Origin: an uncultured Clostridia bacterium
GTDB lineage: Bacteria > Bacillota > Clostridia > UMGS1883
NCBI GenBank assembly: GCA_947629615.1
Contig: CANRER010000029.1
Location: forward strand, 1 to 12,793
Length of the DNA: 12,793 nucleotides
Direction: 5' to 3'
Shown here: positions 6,336-12,793 of the stretch, in pieces
How positions within the stretch are numbered: the stretch's first letter is position 1
How the letters are laid out: each line of letters starts with the position of its first letter
The notes under the pieces: model-generated
What the model was told of the DNA's origin: nothing
The model's input: only the letters and a program-made list of their open reading frames with translations
Database searches by the model: none
Position numbers and translations under genes: made by a program

Positions 6336-7142
6336 ATGAAGAAAAAATCGCTTGCGGGCTTCATTCAGAAGTTTTACGTATATATAGTCCTTCTCGTCAT
6401 GTACGCGCCCATTCTTGTGCTGATAGCCTTCAGCTTCACCGACACGAAGGTGATAGGCACGTGGAACGGCTTCAGCCTTAAGCTTTACGCTTCGCTTTTC
6501 AAAAACAAGGACATCATGGACGCTACGCTCAACACCTTTGTCGTGGCCTTTTCCTCGGCCGTTGTTTCGACGGCGCTCGGCACGCTCGGCGCGGTGGGCA
6601 TATTCTACAGCGGCAAGCGGGCGAAGGCCCTGCTCGAGGGCATGGGCCAGATACCCATACTCAACGCCGAAATCGTTACGGCCCTTTCGCTGACGATACT
6701 TTTCGTGTTTTTCGGGGTGCGCTTTAACTTTATCACGCTGCTCATCGGCCACGTGGTGCTGACTATCCCCTTTGTGGTTCTGAGCGTGCGGCCAAAGCTT
6801 ATGCAGATGGACCCGAACATCTACGAGGCGGCGATGGACCTCGGCGCGACGCCGAACAAGGCCCTTATGCGCGTGGTTCTGCCCGAGGTTATCCCCGGCG
6901 TTATCAGCGGCTTTATCCTTTCGGTAACTCTCAGCCTTGACGATTACATCATCACCGCCTTCACCCGCGACACCGCCTATCAGACGCTCAGCACCTATGT
7001 TTACGGCATAACGAGCAAGCGCGGCGCTCTGCCGCCGTCGCTCAGGGCGCTGACGACAATGATAACCCTGCTGGCGCTGGCGGTGCTGCTAATAGCGAAT
7101 TTTCGCGGCAAAAACGCCGAAGGCCGTAAGCCGAAAAGATAA
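6336..7142 (+). CDS. potC: spermidine/putrescine ABC transporter permease PotC
   Basis: Second permease subunit, 268 residues, with about six membrane segments. The first hydrophobic segment (12-34) contains the YAPILVLI sequence typical of PotC, and the EAA loop is EAAMDLGATPNKALMRVVLP (164-183). A further family trait is SLDDYIITAF (200-209) after the EAA region. Start choice: the ATG at 6336 lies 1 nt past the potB stop with AGGTGG about 10 nt upstream. An alternative GTG at 6321 would add five residues but would sit inside that Shine-Dalgarno, so the ATG is preferred without certainty. The basic C-terminus (GRKPKR) fits the cytoplasmic side. potD follows after 26 nt. Confidence 0.94.
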   Translation: MKKKSLAGFIQKFYVYIVLLVMYAPILVLIAFSFTDTKVIGTWNGFSLKLYASLFKNKDIMDATLNTFVVAFSSAVVSTALGTLGAVGIFYSGKRAKALLEGMGQIPILNAEIVTALSLTILFVFFGVRFNFITLLIGHVVLTIPFVVLSVRPKLMQMDPNIYEAAMDLGATPNKALMRVVLPEVIPGVISGFILSVTLSLDDYIITAFTRDTAYQTLSTYVYGITSKRGALPPSLRALTTMITLLALAVLLIANFRGKNAEGRKPKR

Positions 7143-7168
7143 ATTTGAAAACGAAAGGACTGTGATAA

Positions 7169-8587
7169 ATGAAAAAAATCCTTTTGGCGCTGCTTCTCGG
7201 CGCGGGCCTCGCGCTCGGCTTGCCGCCGGCCTTTGCCGCCGACGAGGACGCCGGCCTTGTGCTGCGCGTATATAACTGGCAGGATTACATCAACGACGGC
7301 GTTGACGAGGACAACAACAAAGTGAACAAGTCCGTTCTGGAGCTTTGGGCCGAGGACTACGAAAGCCGGACGGGGCGGAAGGTTTCGGTTCAGTACGATA
7401 TGTTTGAAACCAACGAAACCATGCTCAACACCCTCCGCACTGGCAAAACGCAGTACGACCTTGTATGCCCGTCGGATTACATAATACAGAAAATGATAAA
7501 GGAAACCGTCGAGGGCGGCGAGGAAAACATAATGGTCGAAAAGTACGACCTTTCCAAAATGCCCAACTACACCGCCAACGTGTCGCCCTTCATAAGCGAT
7601 ATGTTCGACCGCTACGGCTGGACGGATTACGCCGTGGGCTATATGTGGGGCACCGTGGGCATACTTTACAACCCCGAGCGCGTGACAGACGAGGACGTAA
7701 GCACGTGGGACATTCTTTGGAACCCCGATTACCGTAAGGCCACAAGCTGTAAGGACACCAGCCGCGACGCTTACGTCATAGGTCTGCTCGAGGTCTACGG
7801 CGACGAGCTGCGGGCGAACCGCGCCGCCTACGACGCGGGCGAGATAAGCCGCACCCACGAAATAGTGAACCGCGTGGACGACAAGTCCATCGAGCTTGTG
7901 GAGCGCGCGCTCAAGGACATGAGGAGCAACATCTACGAGTTCGAGGTTGACACCGGCAAAACCGACATCGTTTCCGGCAAGATAGCCGCCAACGTGGCTT
8001 GGAGCGGCGACGCCGTATACGCTATGGATCTTGCCGAGGAGGAGGACGATATGCTCCTCGGCTACAGGGTGCCGGAGGAGGGCAGCACGATTTGGTTCGA
8101 CGGCTGGGTAATGCCGAAGGGAGCCAACGTCGAGCTTGCGCAGGATTTTGTGGACTTCCTCTGCCGGCCCGAGATAGCCGCCATGAACCAAGAATTTATC
8201 GGCTATACAAGCGCGATTGCCGGCGACGAGCTTTTTGACCTCGTCACCGACTGGTACGGCGACGACGAGGGTGATATAGCCTACGACCTCACGTACTTTT
8301 TCGACGGCACTCTTTCGGCCGACCGCCTCGAAAACGGCCGCGCCATAGTGCATACCGGCGAGCGCGACCGCCAGCTTATGGCGCAGTACCCCTCCGAGGA
8401 GGTCACCGCCCGCTGCGGCATAATGGAGGACTTCGGCGACCGCAACGAGCTTGTGCTGGCCGCTTGGGGGCGCGTCAAGGGCGCGGTCCTGCCCGACTGG
8501 CTCTATGTGATTTTGGGCGCCGCGCTCGTCGCCGCGCTTGTCGCCTCCGCTTTGTCGGGCAGAAAAAGAAAGAAAAAAAGACGCTGA
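7169..8587 (+). CDS. potD: polyamine-type extracellular solute-binding protein with C-terminal membrane anchor
   Basis: Binding protein that captures polyamines outside the membrane and delivers them to PotBC. The start ATG has GAAAGGA 9 nt upstream. Residues 1-23 form a signal peptide ending AFA, with cleavage probably before Ala24. There is no Cys lipobox, which is unusual for a Gram-positive binding protein. The binding domain shows YNWQDY (35-40), CPSDY (100-104), AWSGDA (277-282), WFDGW (309-313) and GYTSAI (345-350). By position these match E. coli PotD ligand residues Trp34/Tyr37, Ser83/Tyr85, Trp229, Trp255/Asp257 and Tyr293. The C-terminus has a hydrophobic helix (about 441-462) and a basic tail, GRKRKKKRR, so the protein is predicted to be held in the membrane by its C-terminus. 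At 472 residues it is longer than classic PotD (about 350). It is the last gene of the operon, followed at once by a terminator. Confidence 0.93.
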   Translation: MKKILLALLLGAGLALGLPPAFAADEDAGLVLRVYNWQDYINDGVDEDNNKVNKSVLELWAEDYESRTGRKVSVQYDMFETNETMLNTLRTGKTQYDLVCPSDYIIQKMIKETVEGGEENIMVEKYDLSKMPNYTANVSPFISDMFDRYGWTDYAVGYMWGTVGILYNPERVTDEDVSTWDILWNPDYRKATSCKDTSRDAYVIGLLEVYGDELRANRAAYDAGEISRTHEIVNRVDDKSIELVERALKDMRSNIYEFEVDTGKTDIVSGKIAANVAWSGDAVYAMDLAEEEDDMLLGYRVPEEGSTIWFDGWVMPKGANVELAQDFVDFLCRPEIAAMNQEFIGYTSAIAGDELFDLVTDWYGDDEGDIAYDLTYFFDGTLSADRLENGRAIVHTGERDRQLMAQYPSEEVTARCGIMEDFGDRNELVLAAWGRVKGAVLPDWLYVILGAALVAALVASALSGRKRKKKRR

Positions 8588-8592
8588 GGCTT

Positions 8593-8622
8593 GGGCCGGT
8601 CGAAAACCGGCCCTCTTTTTTT
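8593..8622 (+). terminator. intrinsic terminator of the potABCD operon
   Basis: Perfect 8-bp stem GGGCCGGT/ACCGGCCC (8593-8600, 8606-8613) with a CGAAA loop, followed by TCTTTTTTT. It begins 5 nt after the potD stop codon, closing the four-gene operon before the hpf promoter. Confidence 0.95.
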
Positions 8623-8633
8623 CACAAAAGGGC

Positions 8634-8662
8634 TTGACCTTTAGCCGGGTTTATTGTATAAT
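8634..8662 (+). promoter_or_regulatory. sigma-A promoter of hpf
   Basis: TTGACC (8634-8639), a 17-nt spacer and TATAAT (8657-8662). The predicted start is near 8669. The roughly 40-nt leader begins with a small hairpin, AGCGG/CCGCT (8672-8676, 8682-8686), that could stabilise the 5' end. The Shine-Dalgarno AAGGAGG ends 7 nt before the ATG at 8709. No alternative stress-sigma consensus was noticed. Confidence 0.88.
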
Positions 8663-8708
8663 ATTAATGAAAGCGGACGACCCGCTACACAAAAAAGGAG
8701 GAAAAACC

Positions 8709-9242
8709 ATGAAGGTCAACATCTATACCAGAAGGATAACCGTAGAGGACGCTAAAAAGAACGCGATAGAAAAAAAGGTTTCCAGGCTTGGTAAGTTTTT
8801 TGACGATTCCGCCGAGGCAAACGTCGTCGTAAGCGAACAGCGCGACCGTAAAATCGTTGAAATAACCATATTCTCGGGAGATATGATCTACCGCGCGGAG
8901 CACCGCGACGCCGAGCTGCTCAACGCCGTTGACGAAAACGTGGAGGCCATCGAGCGTCAGATAAGAAAGAACAAGACCCGCCTCGCCAAGCGGCTCCGCA
9001 CCGGGCTCGACCTTTCCGCCCCCGACGCCTTCCCCGATATTGACGGCGAGCAGGCGGAAAGCGATATAACCATAGTCCGCACCAAGACTCACCACATCAA
9101 GCCCATGAGTCCCGAGGAGGCCGTTTTGCAGATGAATTTGGTGGATCACGAGTTTTATGTGTTCCTCAATTCCGAAACAGACCGCACAGCCATTGTTTAC
9201 AGACGCAAGCAGGGCGATTACGGCTTGATTGACGTTGAATAA
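8709..9242 (+). CDS. hpf: long-form ribosome hibernation promoting factor
   Basis: Cytoplasmic protein that binds the 30S decoding region and dimerises 70S ribosomes into inactive 100S particles in stationary phase or stress. The 177 residues split into an N-terminal S30AE/RaiA-like domain (1-95), a variable linker (about 96-118) and the conserved C-terminal dimerisation domain (119-177), with IVRTKTHHIKPMS, EEAVLQMNLVDHEFYVF, NSETD and VYRRKQGDYGLI. The presence of this last domain marks the long form found in Firmicutes and Actinobacteria, which makes 100S dimers on its own. The start is fixed by AAGGAGG 7 nt before the ATG; a reading frame extending further upstream crosses the promoter and is not real. 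It is followed by a GC-rich hairpin and an RNase M5-like gene, probably on the same transcript. Confidence 0.96.
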   Translation: MKVNIYTRRITVEDAKKNAIEKKVSRLGKFFDDSAEANVVVSEQRDRKIVEITIFSGDMIYRAEHRDAELLNAVDENVEAIERQIRKNKTRLAKRLRTGLDLSAPDAFPDIDGEQAESDITIVRTKTHHIKPMSPEEAVLQMNLVDHEFYVFLNSETDRTAIVYRRKQGDYGLIDVE

Positions 9243-9252
9243 ATAACGCCAT

Positions 9253-9284
9253 TTTCGCGGGCGGGCAGCGGCCCGCCCGCGAAA
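9253..9284 (+). other. perfect 14-bp hairpin between hpf and the RNase M5-like gene
   Basis: TTTCGCGGGCGGGC (9253-9266), loop AGCG (9267-9270), then the exact complement (9271-9284). It is very stable, with ten consecutive G-C pairs closed by TTTC/GAAA. No U-run follows; the sequence goes straight into the Shine-Dalgarno of the next gene (GAAGGAGG, 9293-9300). It is therefore not a classic intrinsic terminator in the plus direction. It could be an mRNA stability or processing element, or a partial terminator that sets the ratio of the two proteins. Confidence 0.8.
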
Positions 9285-9305
9285 CGGCGCGGGAAGGAGG
9301 CCGCC

Positions 9306-9917
9306 ATGCTTCACATAGACAGGGCGATAATCGTCGAGGGCGTTTACGACAAGCAGCGCGTAAGCGAGGTTTGCGACGCCTTTTGCTTTGTCACCGACGG
9401 CTTTAAGGTTTTTAAGGACAGGGAGAAGCGGGAGTTTATCCGCCTGCTGGCTCGGGAAAAGGGGCTGATAGTCCTGACCGATCCGGACAGGGCGGGTTTT
9501 TTAATTCGCGCCCACATAAAAAACATCGTCCGCGAGGGCGAGGTTCTGCAAGCCCACATACCCGAGATTTTCGGCAAGGAACGGCGCAAGAGCGCCCCCT
9601 CGGCCGAGGGCAAGCTCGGCGTGGAGGGCATGGAGCGCGAGGCTCTCGAAAGAACTCTGCGCCCCTTTGCCGCCGAAGGGAACGCGCGGGGCGAGGACGC
9701 GCGGAGCGAGGCCGTCACTAAGGCCGACCTCTTTGCGCTGGGGCTTTCCGGCGGGGCTGGCAGCCGCGAAAGACGCGCCGCGCTCTGCCGCGCGCTGTGC
9801 CTGCCGACGGGGCTTTCGGCCAACGCCATGCTCGACGCCGTAAATGCCATAATGTCAAAAAAAGACTTCCTCCGCGCCGCAAATTCCATTATTTTTGACT
9901 TTACAGAATTAGAATAA
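9306..9917 (+). CDS. RNase M5-like Toprim protein (Toprim plus DUF4093-type C-terminal domain)
   Basis: A 203-residue Toprim nuclease-type protein related to ribonuclease M5, which in Bacillus trims the 5S rRNA precursor. Seen: the Toprim glutamate in IIVEGVYDK (8-16, Glu11), the metal pair in VLTDPDRAGF (56-65, Asp59 and Asp61), then KERRKSAPSAEGKLGVEG (91-108) and a C-terminal helical domain with VTKADLFALGLSGGAGSRER (137-156) and LSANAMLDAVNAI. The same block order occurs in B. subtilis RnmV (GIGVEH, then AEDLIHAGLIGG). A DUF4093-type subgroup common in Clostridia has this exact wording, so it may be a paralogue rather than the true 5S maturase; for that reason no symbol is given. An insertion of about 20 charged residues (118-138) separates the two domains. 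The ATG has GAAGGAGG 5 nt upstream. The usual neighbour ksgA is absent; hpf precedes it. Confidence 0.85.
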   Translation: MLHIDRAIIVEGVYDKQRVSEVCDAFCFVTDGFKVFKDREKREFIRLLAREKGLIVLTDPDRAGFLIRAHIKNIVREGEVLQAHIPEIFGKERRKSAPSAEGKLGVEGMEREALERTLRPFAAEGNARGEDARSEAVTKADLFALGLSGGAGSRERRAALCRALCLPTGLSANAMLDAVNAIMSKKDFLRAANSIIFDFTELE

Positions 9918-9928
9918 TCTGCTATAAT
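9900..9928 (+). promoter_or_regulatory. sigma-A promoter (extended -10) for the SLH protein gene
   Basis: TTTACA (9900-9905), a 17-nt spacer and TATAAT (9923-9928), with TGC just before the -10 giving an extended -10 element. It lies across the last codons and stop of the preceding gene. The predicted start is near 9935, leaving a short leader with GGAGGT 6 nt before the ATG at 9961. Confidence 0.85.
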
Positions 9929-9960
9929 GAAAGCATACGAAATATGTTGGAGGTACGGCA

Positions 9961-11199
9961 ATGAAAAAATTACTCATACTCTCGCTGGCGCTGCTGTTGG
10001 CTTTAACGCCGATGAGCCTCGCCGGGGCCGAGGAATTTGACCTTGAGCCGATATACGACGCTTACGGCTTCGGCGAGCAAATCTTCATCTGCGGCTCCGC
10101 GCCCGTCGGGGTTCCCGCCGCGCTGATAACTATAATCGAAACGGCCACCGGCAATCTGAAATACAACGTTTCGTTTTCGGCAACGGAGCTTCGCGAGGGA
10201 ATATACATAAACGTCGAAAGCGGCTGGGCGGTCGGCGAATACACGCTTTACGTCAGCTTTTCCGAGGAAAACGTGTCCTCCTTCACCTTCGAGGTGAGGG
10301 AAAAGCGCGTTGACCACGACGGCTCCTCCGGCACGGTTTCCGCCGACAAGCAGGAGGTCACGGCTACGGGGGTATCCATTTCGCAGACCGAGCTGCGGCT
10401 CCGCCTCGGCGAAACCGCCACGGTGACGGCCACGGGCGAACGCTCTTCCTTCAAGTGGACGACCGACGATACCGACAAAATAATCATCGCGCACGCGAAC
10501 TCCGCCGATGCGACCATAACCCCCAAGCGGACAGGCTCCGCCACGGTGTGGGTGTACTGCGGCAATAATTACGCTACGCTGAATATAACCATCGTTCCCG
10601 CCGAAAAGCAGCCCGAAAAAGAGCCTGAAAAACAGCCTGAAAACAATCCCGAAAAAGAACCCGAGGACAAGCCCGAGGACAAGCCTGACAGCTTCGCCGA
10701 CCTCGCCTCCGTTCCGTGGGCGCGCGAGGCGATTGACGCTCTCGCCGCGGCGGGCGTTGTAAACGGCATGGGCGGCGGCGTTTTTGCCCCCGACGACGGC
10801 GTGACAAGGGCGCAGTTCGCGCAGATGGCCGTAAAGGCCTTCGGCTTTACGGGCCGCGAGGGAGTTTCGTTCAGCGACGTTTCGGAGGGCGACTGGTTCG
10901 CCGACGCGGTGCTGACGGCAGCCGCGAACGGCCTTGTCAACGGCTACGACGGGCGTTTCGAGCCTTCGTCGCCCGTGACCTGCCGCGACGCCGCCGTGAT
11001 TTTGCACCGCGCGCTCAAAATTAAGGGTATAGCCGTGCCCGAGGCTCCCGCCTCGGATACCGATTATTCAGCCGAGGCCGTGGGTTCGCTCACCGCCGCC
11101 GGGGTCATCGCCGACGAAATGGGCTTTTCCGCCCTTGAGGGCGCAAGCCGCGCCCAAAGCGCCTATATGATATACGGCGCGATGAATATCGAAAAATAG
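9961..11199 (+). CDS. secreted SLH-domain surface protein with Ig-like domain
   Basis: An exported protein held on the cell wall through S-layer homology domains. The 412 residues comprise: a signal peptide (1-23, ending LAGA, no lipobox Cys); a beta-rich N-terminal region (about 25-114); an Ig-like domain of the bacterial group 2 type (about 131-212) with GVSISQTELRLRLGETATV and the closing ATLNITIVP; an E-x-x-P linker (215-242); and three SLH repeats. SLH1 starts at FADLASVPWAREAI (245), SLH2 at FSDVSEGDWFADAV (304), and SLH3, more divergent, spans about 362-411. SLH trimers bind pyruvylated secondary wall polymers; that pathway is not in this window. With only about 190 residues of exposed domain, it may bind an extracellular partner or polymer; no catalytic motif is seen. 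GGAGGT lies 6 nt before the ATG. radC follows after 30 nt without a terminator. Confidence 0.9.
   Translation: MKKLLILSLALLLALTPMSLAGAEEFDLEPIYDAYGFGEQIFICGSAPVGVPAALITIIETATGNLKYNVSFSATELREGIYINVESGWAVGEYTLYVSFSEENVSSFTFEVREKRVDHDGSSGTVSADKQEVTATGVSISQTELRLRLGETATVTATGERSSFKWTTDDTDKIIIAHANSADATITPKRTGSATVWVYCGNNYATLNITIVPAEKQPEKEPEKQPENNPEKEPEDKPEDKPDSFADLASVPWAREAIDALAAAGVVNGMGGGVFAPDDGVTRAQFAQMAVKAFGFTGREGVSFSDVSEGDWFADAVLTAAANGLVNGYDGRFEPSSPVTCRDAAVILHRALKIKGIAVPEAPASDTDYSAEAVGSLTAAGVIADEMGFSALEGASRAQSAYMIYGAMNIEK
10603..10686 (+). repeat. seven tandem 12-nt units encoding an E-x-x-P linker
   Basis: Inside the SLH protein, seven consecutive four-residue units read EKQP, EKEP, EKQP, ENNP, EKEP, EDKP, EDKP (residues 215-242). 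The nucleotide units are similar but not identical, with Pro codons alternating between CCC and CCT. Such charged, proline-rich stretches act as extended spacers across the wall between the exposed Ig-like domain and the SLH anchor. The unit number could vary between strains. Confidence 0.9.
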
Positions 11200-11229
11200 C
11201 TTGGCCGATTTTGAGGAGGGAAAAGGCCC

Positions 11230-11913
11230 ATGCCTGACAACGTTCATTCGGGGCATCGCGCACGGCTGCGCGAGCGGTTCGAGCGCGAGGGCCTCGAAGG
11301 CTTCAAGCCGCACGAGGCGTTGGAGCTGCTGCTGTTTTACGCCGTGCCGCGCCGCAACACCAACGACCTTGCGCACGCTCTCCTCGAGCGGTTCGGCTCT
11401 ATAGACAGAGTTTTCGACGCCGGCACGGAGGCGCTTTGCTCGGTGCCGGGAATTGGCTATAACACAGCCGTTTTTCTGCGGCTGATGAGGCCGATGGCGC
11501 AATATTACCTGAACGCGAGGTTCGGGGAGCGCAAGGCCCTCGACAGCACCGAGGCCGTCGGGCTGTATATGTGTTCTAAAATCGGCCTGATGGATAAGGA
11601 GGTTTTTGCCGCCGCCGCATTCGACGCGGGCCGGCGCGAGAGGGCCTTCGAGATAATATCCGAGGGCTTTATAACGCAGGCCACCGTCAGCCTCCGCAGC
11701 TTGGCGGAGTTCGCCATCCGCGCCAAGGCCGAAACCGTCGTTATCGCGCACAATCACGTCTACGGCGGGGTAAAGCCGTCGCAGGCCAACAGAGATGCCA
11801 CGCGCAGAATTTGCACCCGCCTGCTCGAGATAGGCGTGAAGGTGTCGGATCACATAATAGTTTCCGGCGACGATTATTTCAGCTTCGCCGAAAACGGCAT
11901 AATGCCGATATAA
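11230..11913 (+). CDS. radC: RadC-family (JAB/MPN domain) protein with altered metal-site residues
   Basis: A 227-residue member of the RadC/UPF0758 family. It has an N-terminal helical region with GHRARLRERF (8-17) and LELLLFYAVPRRNTN (31-45), a helix-hairpin-helix-like SVPGIGYNTA (71-80), and a C-terminal JAB/MPN domain (about 103-226) with AHNHVYGG (173-180) and SDHIIVSGDDYFSF (206-219). The canonical metal motif is HxH-x7-S-x2-D, usually written HNHPSG...PSxxD. Here His174, His176 and Ser184 are kept, but the Asp is replaced by Asn187 (an Asp follows at 189), and the Pro after HNH is Val. The enzyme may therefore be weakened or altered. The function of the whole family is unsettled; the original DNA-repair link in E. 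coli is doubtful. GAGGAGG lies about 10 nt before the ATG. It sits between the SLH gene and purL, probably on one transcript. Confidence 0.92.
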   Translation: MPDNVHSGHRARLRERFEREGLEGFKPHEALELLLFYAVPRRNTNDLAHALLERFGSIDRVFDAGTEALCSVPGIGYNTAVFLRLMRPMAQYYLNARFGERKALDSTEAVGLYMCSKIGLMDKEVFAAAAFDAGRRERAFEIISEGFITQATVSLRSLAEFAIRAKAETVVIAHNHVYGGVKPSQANRDATRRICTRLLEIGVKVSDHIIVSGDDYFSFAENGIMPI

Positions 11914-11934
11914 ACACACAAAGGAAGGTAAAGT

Positions 11935-12793
11935 ATGAGCAAACGCATATTTGTTGAAAAAAAGCCCGGCTTCGACGTGGAGGCCAAGGGTTTGCTGCAC
12001 GACCTGCGCCACACCCTTATGATAGAAGGGCTGGAGTCGCTCAGAGTGGTGAACCGCTACGATATTGAGGGCATAACCGACGAGGAATACGCCGCCGCGC
12101 GGACGCTTGTTTTCTCCGAGCCGCCGGTGGATTGGGCCTTTGACGAGGAGCTTCCCCTTTCGCCGAAGGATACCGTTATCGCCTACGAGCTGCTGCCCGG
12201 ACAGTACGACCAGCGGGCCGACAGCGCCGCCGTCTGCGTGCAGATACTGACGCGGGGCGAAAAGCCCGTGGTACGCGCCGCCAAGCTGATAATCATAAGG
12301 GGCGGCGTTTCGCTCGAGGACGTGGAGCGCATAAGAAAGTACGTCATTAACCCCGTCGAGGCCCACAGCGCCGAAACCGCCAAGCCCGACACCCTCGTCA
12401 TGAGGGCCGAGGCTCCCGCCGACGTGGCGGAGGTCGGCGGCTTTATCGACGGCGGCGACGCGGAGCTTTCCGCGCTGGCCGCAAAGATGGGCTTTGCTAT
12501 GGATATGGACGATTTGCGCTTCTGCCAAAAATATTTCCGCGACGAGGAGCGGCGCAACCCCACCTTCACCGAAATGCGCGTTATCGACACCTATTGGTCC
12601 GACCACTGCCGCCACACCACCTTTACCACCATACTTGACGAGGCCGACATCGCCCCGGATTTCAAGCCCCTTATCGAGGCCTTCGAGGCATATAAGAACA
12701 GCAGAAAAACGCTCTACGCGGGCAAAAAGAAAAATATGTGCCTGATGGACCTCGCGACCATCGCCATGAAGGAGCTCAAGGCCGCCGGCAAGC
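11935..12793 (+). CDS. purL: phosphoribosylformylglycinamidine synthase (first 286 residues; 3' end outside window)
   Basis: Fourth step of purine synthesis: ATP- and glutamine-dependent conversion of formylglycinamide ribonucleotide to the amidine, in the cytoplasm. The frame is open from the ATG at 11935 to the right edge. Seen: an N-terminal PurS-like region (1-150) with LLPGQYDQRADSA (86-98), then a linker region with DTYWSDHCRHTTF (218-230), the conserved SDHCRH motif. This wording matches the large single-chain PurL of Clostridia, which carries a C-terminal glutaminase domain and exceeds 1200 residues, so most of the gene lies beyond the window. The start is set by AAGGAAGG 6 nt upstream. 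It begins 21 nt after the radC stop. No purine riboswitch or separate promoter is visible in that gap, so transcription probably comes from the promoter at 9900-9928 or from a site inside radC. Confidence 0.95.
   Translation, partial: MSKRIFVEKKPGFDVEAKGLLHDLRHTLMIEGLESLRVVNRYDIEGITDEEYAAARTLVFSEPPVDWAFDEELPLSPKDTVIAYELLPGQYDQRADSAAVCVQILTRGEKPVVRAAKLIIIRGGVSLEDVERIRKYVINPVEAHSAETAKPDTLVMRAEAPADVAEVGGFIDGGDAELSALAAKMGFAMDMDDLRFCQKYFRDEERRNPTFTEMRVIDTYWSDHCRHTTFTTILDEADIAPDFKPLIEAFEAYKNSRKTLYAGKKKNMCLMDLATIAMKELKAAGK

Noticed and set aside
7001..8353. A 450-codon open frame on the minus strand opposite potC/potD
   Set aside because: It is rich in Val, His, Gly and Ala as expected from the complement of GC-rich codons, has no domain pattern, and the plus strand holds potD with clear motifs, a ribosome site and a terminator.
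10603..10686. Minisatellite or CRISPR-like repeat
   Set aside because: The units are in frame, 12 nt long, degenerate and encode a proline-rich linker; there are no spacers.
11068..12615. A 515-codon open frame on the minus strand opposite the SLH protein, radC and purL
   Set aside because: It crosses three well-supported plus-strand genes and has antisense-type composition with no recognisable motif.

Overview
The window looks like a chromosomal segment from a GC-rich Clostridia member, most likely of the Oscillospirales/Oscillospiraceae type (inferred from content, not from a search). The signs are a long-form hibernation factor (HPF), an RNase M5-like Toprim protein with its C-terminal domain, the large single-chain clostridial type of PurL, an SLH-domain surface protein, near-consensus sigma-A promoters with 17-bp spacers, and purine-rich Shine-Dalgarno (SD) sites before almost every gene. 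Nothing looks mobile: there is no transposase, integrase, phage gene, CRISPR array or long repeat.

Left part (1-3777, all on the minus strand). Reading leftward from about 3820, a consensus promoter drives a tRNA-Leu(UAA), followed by a strong intrinsic terminator. Then come an intracellular SGNH/GDSL hydrolase and a VanZ-like membrane protein, 7 nt apart. A second promoter drives tyrA (prephenate dehydrogenase) and pgcA (alpha-phosphoglucomutase); pgcA runs off the left edge.

Centre (3820-8622, plus strand). A divergent promoter region with an A/T-rich block, a perfect dyad over the -10 box and a roughly 140-nt structured leader precedes a complete polyamine-type ABC importer operon, potA-potB-potC-potD. 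The genes overlap or nearly abut, and the operon ends in a textbook terminator. PotA is the cytoplasmic ATPase, PotB and PotC the two permeases, and PotD the extracellular binding protein. PotA carries an extended C-terminus with a second TOBE-like copy. PotD has no lipobox and instead ends in a transmembrane helix with a basic tail.

Right part (8623-12793, plus strand). A sigma-A promoter drives hpf. An RNase M5-like gene follows after a perfect 14-bp hairpin. A further promoter inside the end of that gene starts an SLH surface protein, then radC (with a degenerate JAMM motif), then purL, which runs off the right edge. No terminator separates these last three, so they may share a transcript.

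No clearly new multi-gene system is visible. The items most worth a second look are the pot leader and dyad, the unusual anchoring of PotD, the PotA extension, the altered metal site of RadC and the hairpin before the RNase M5-like gene.
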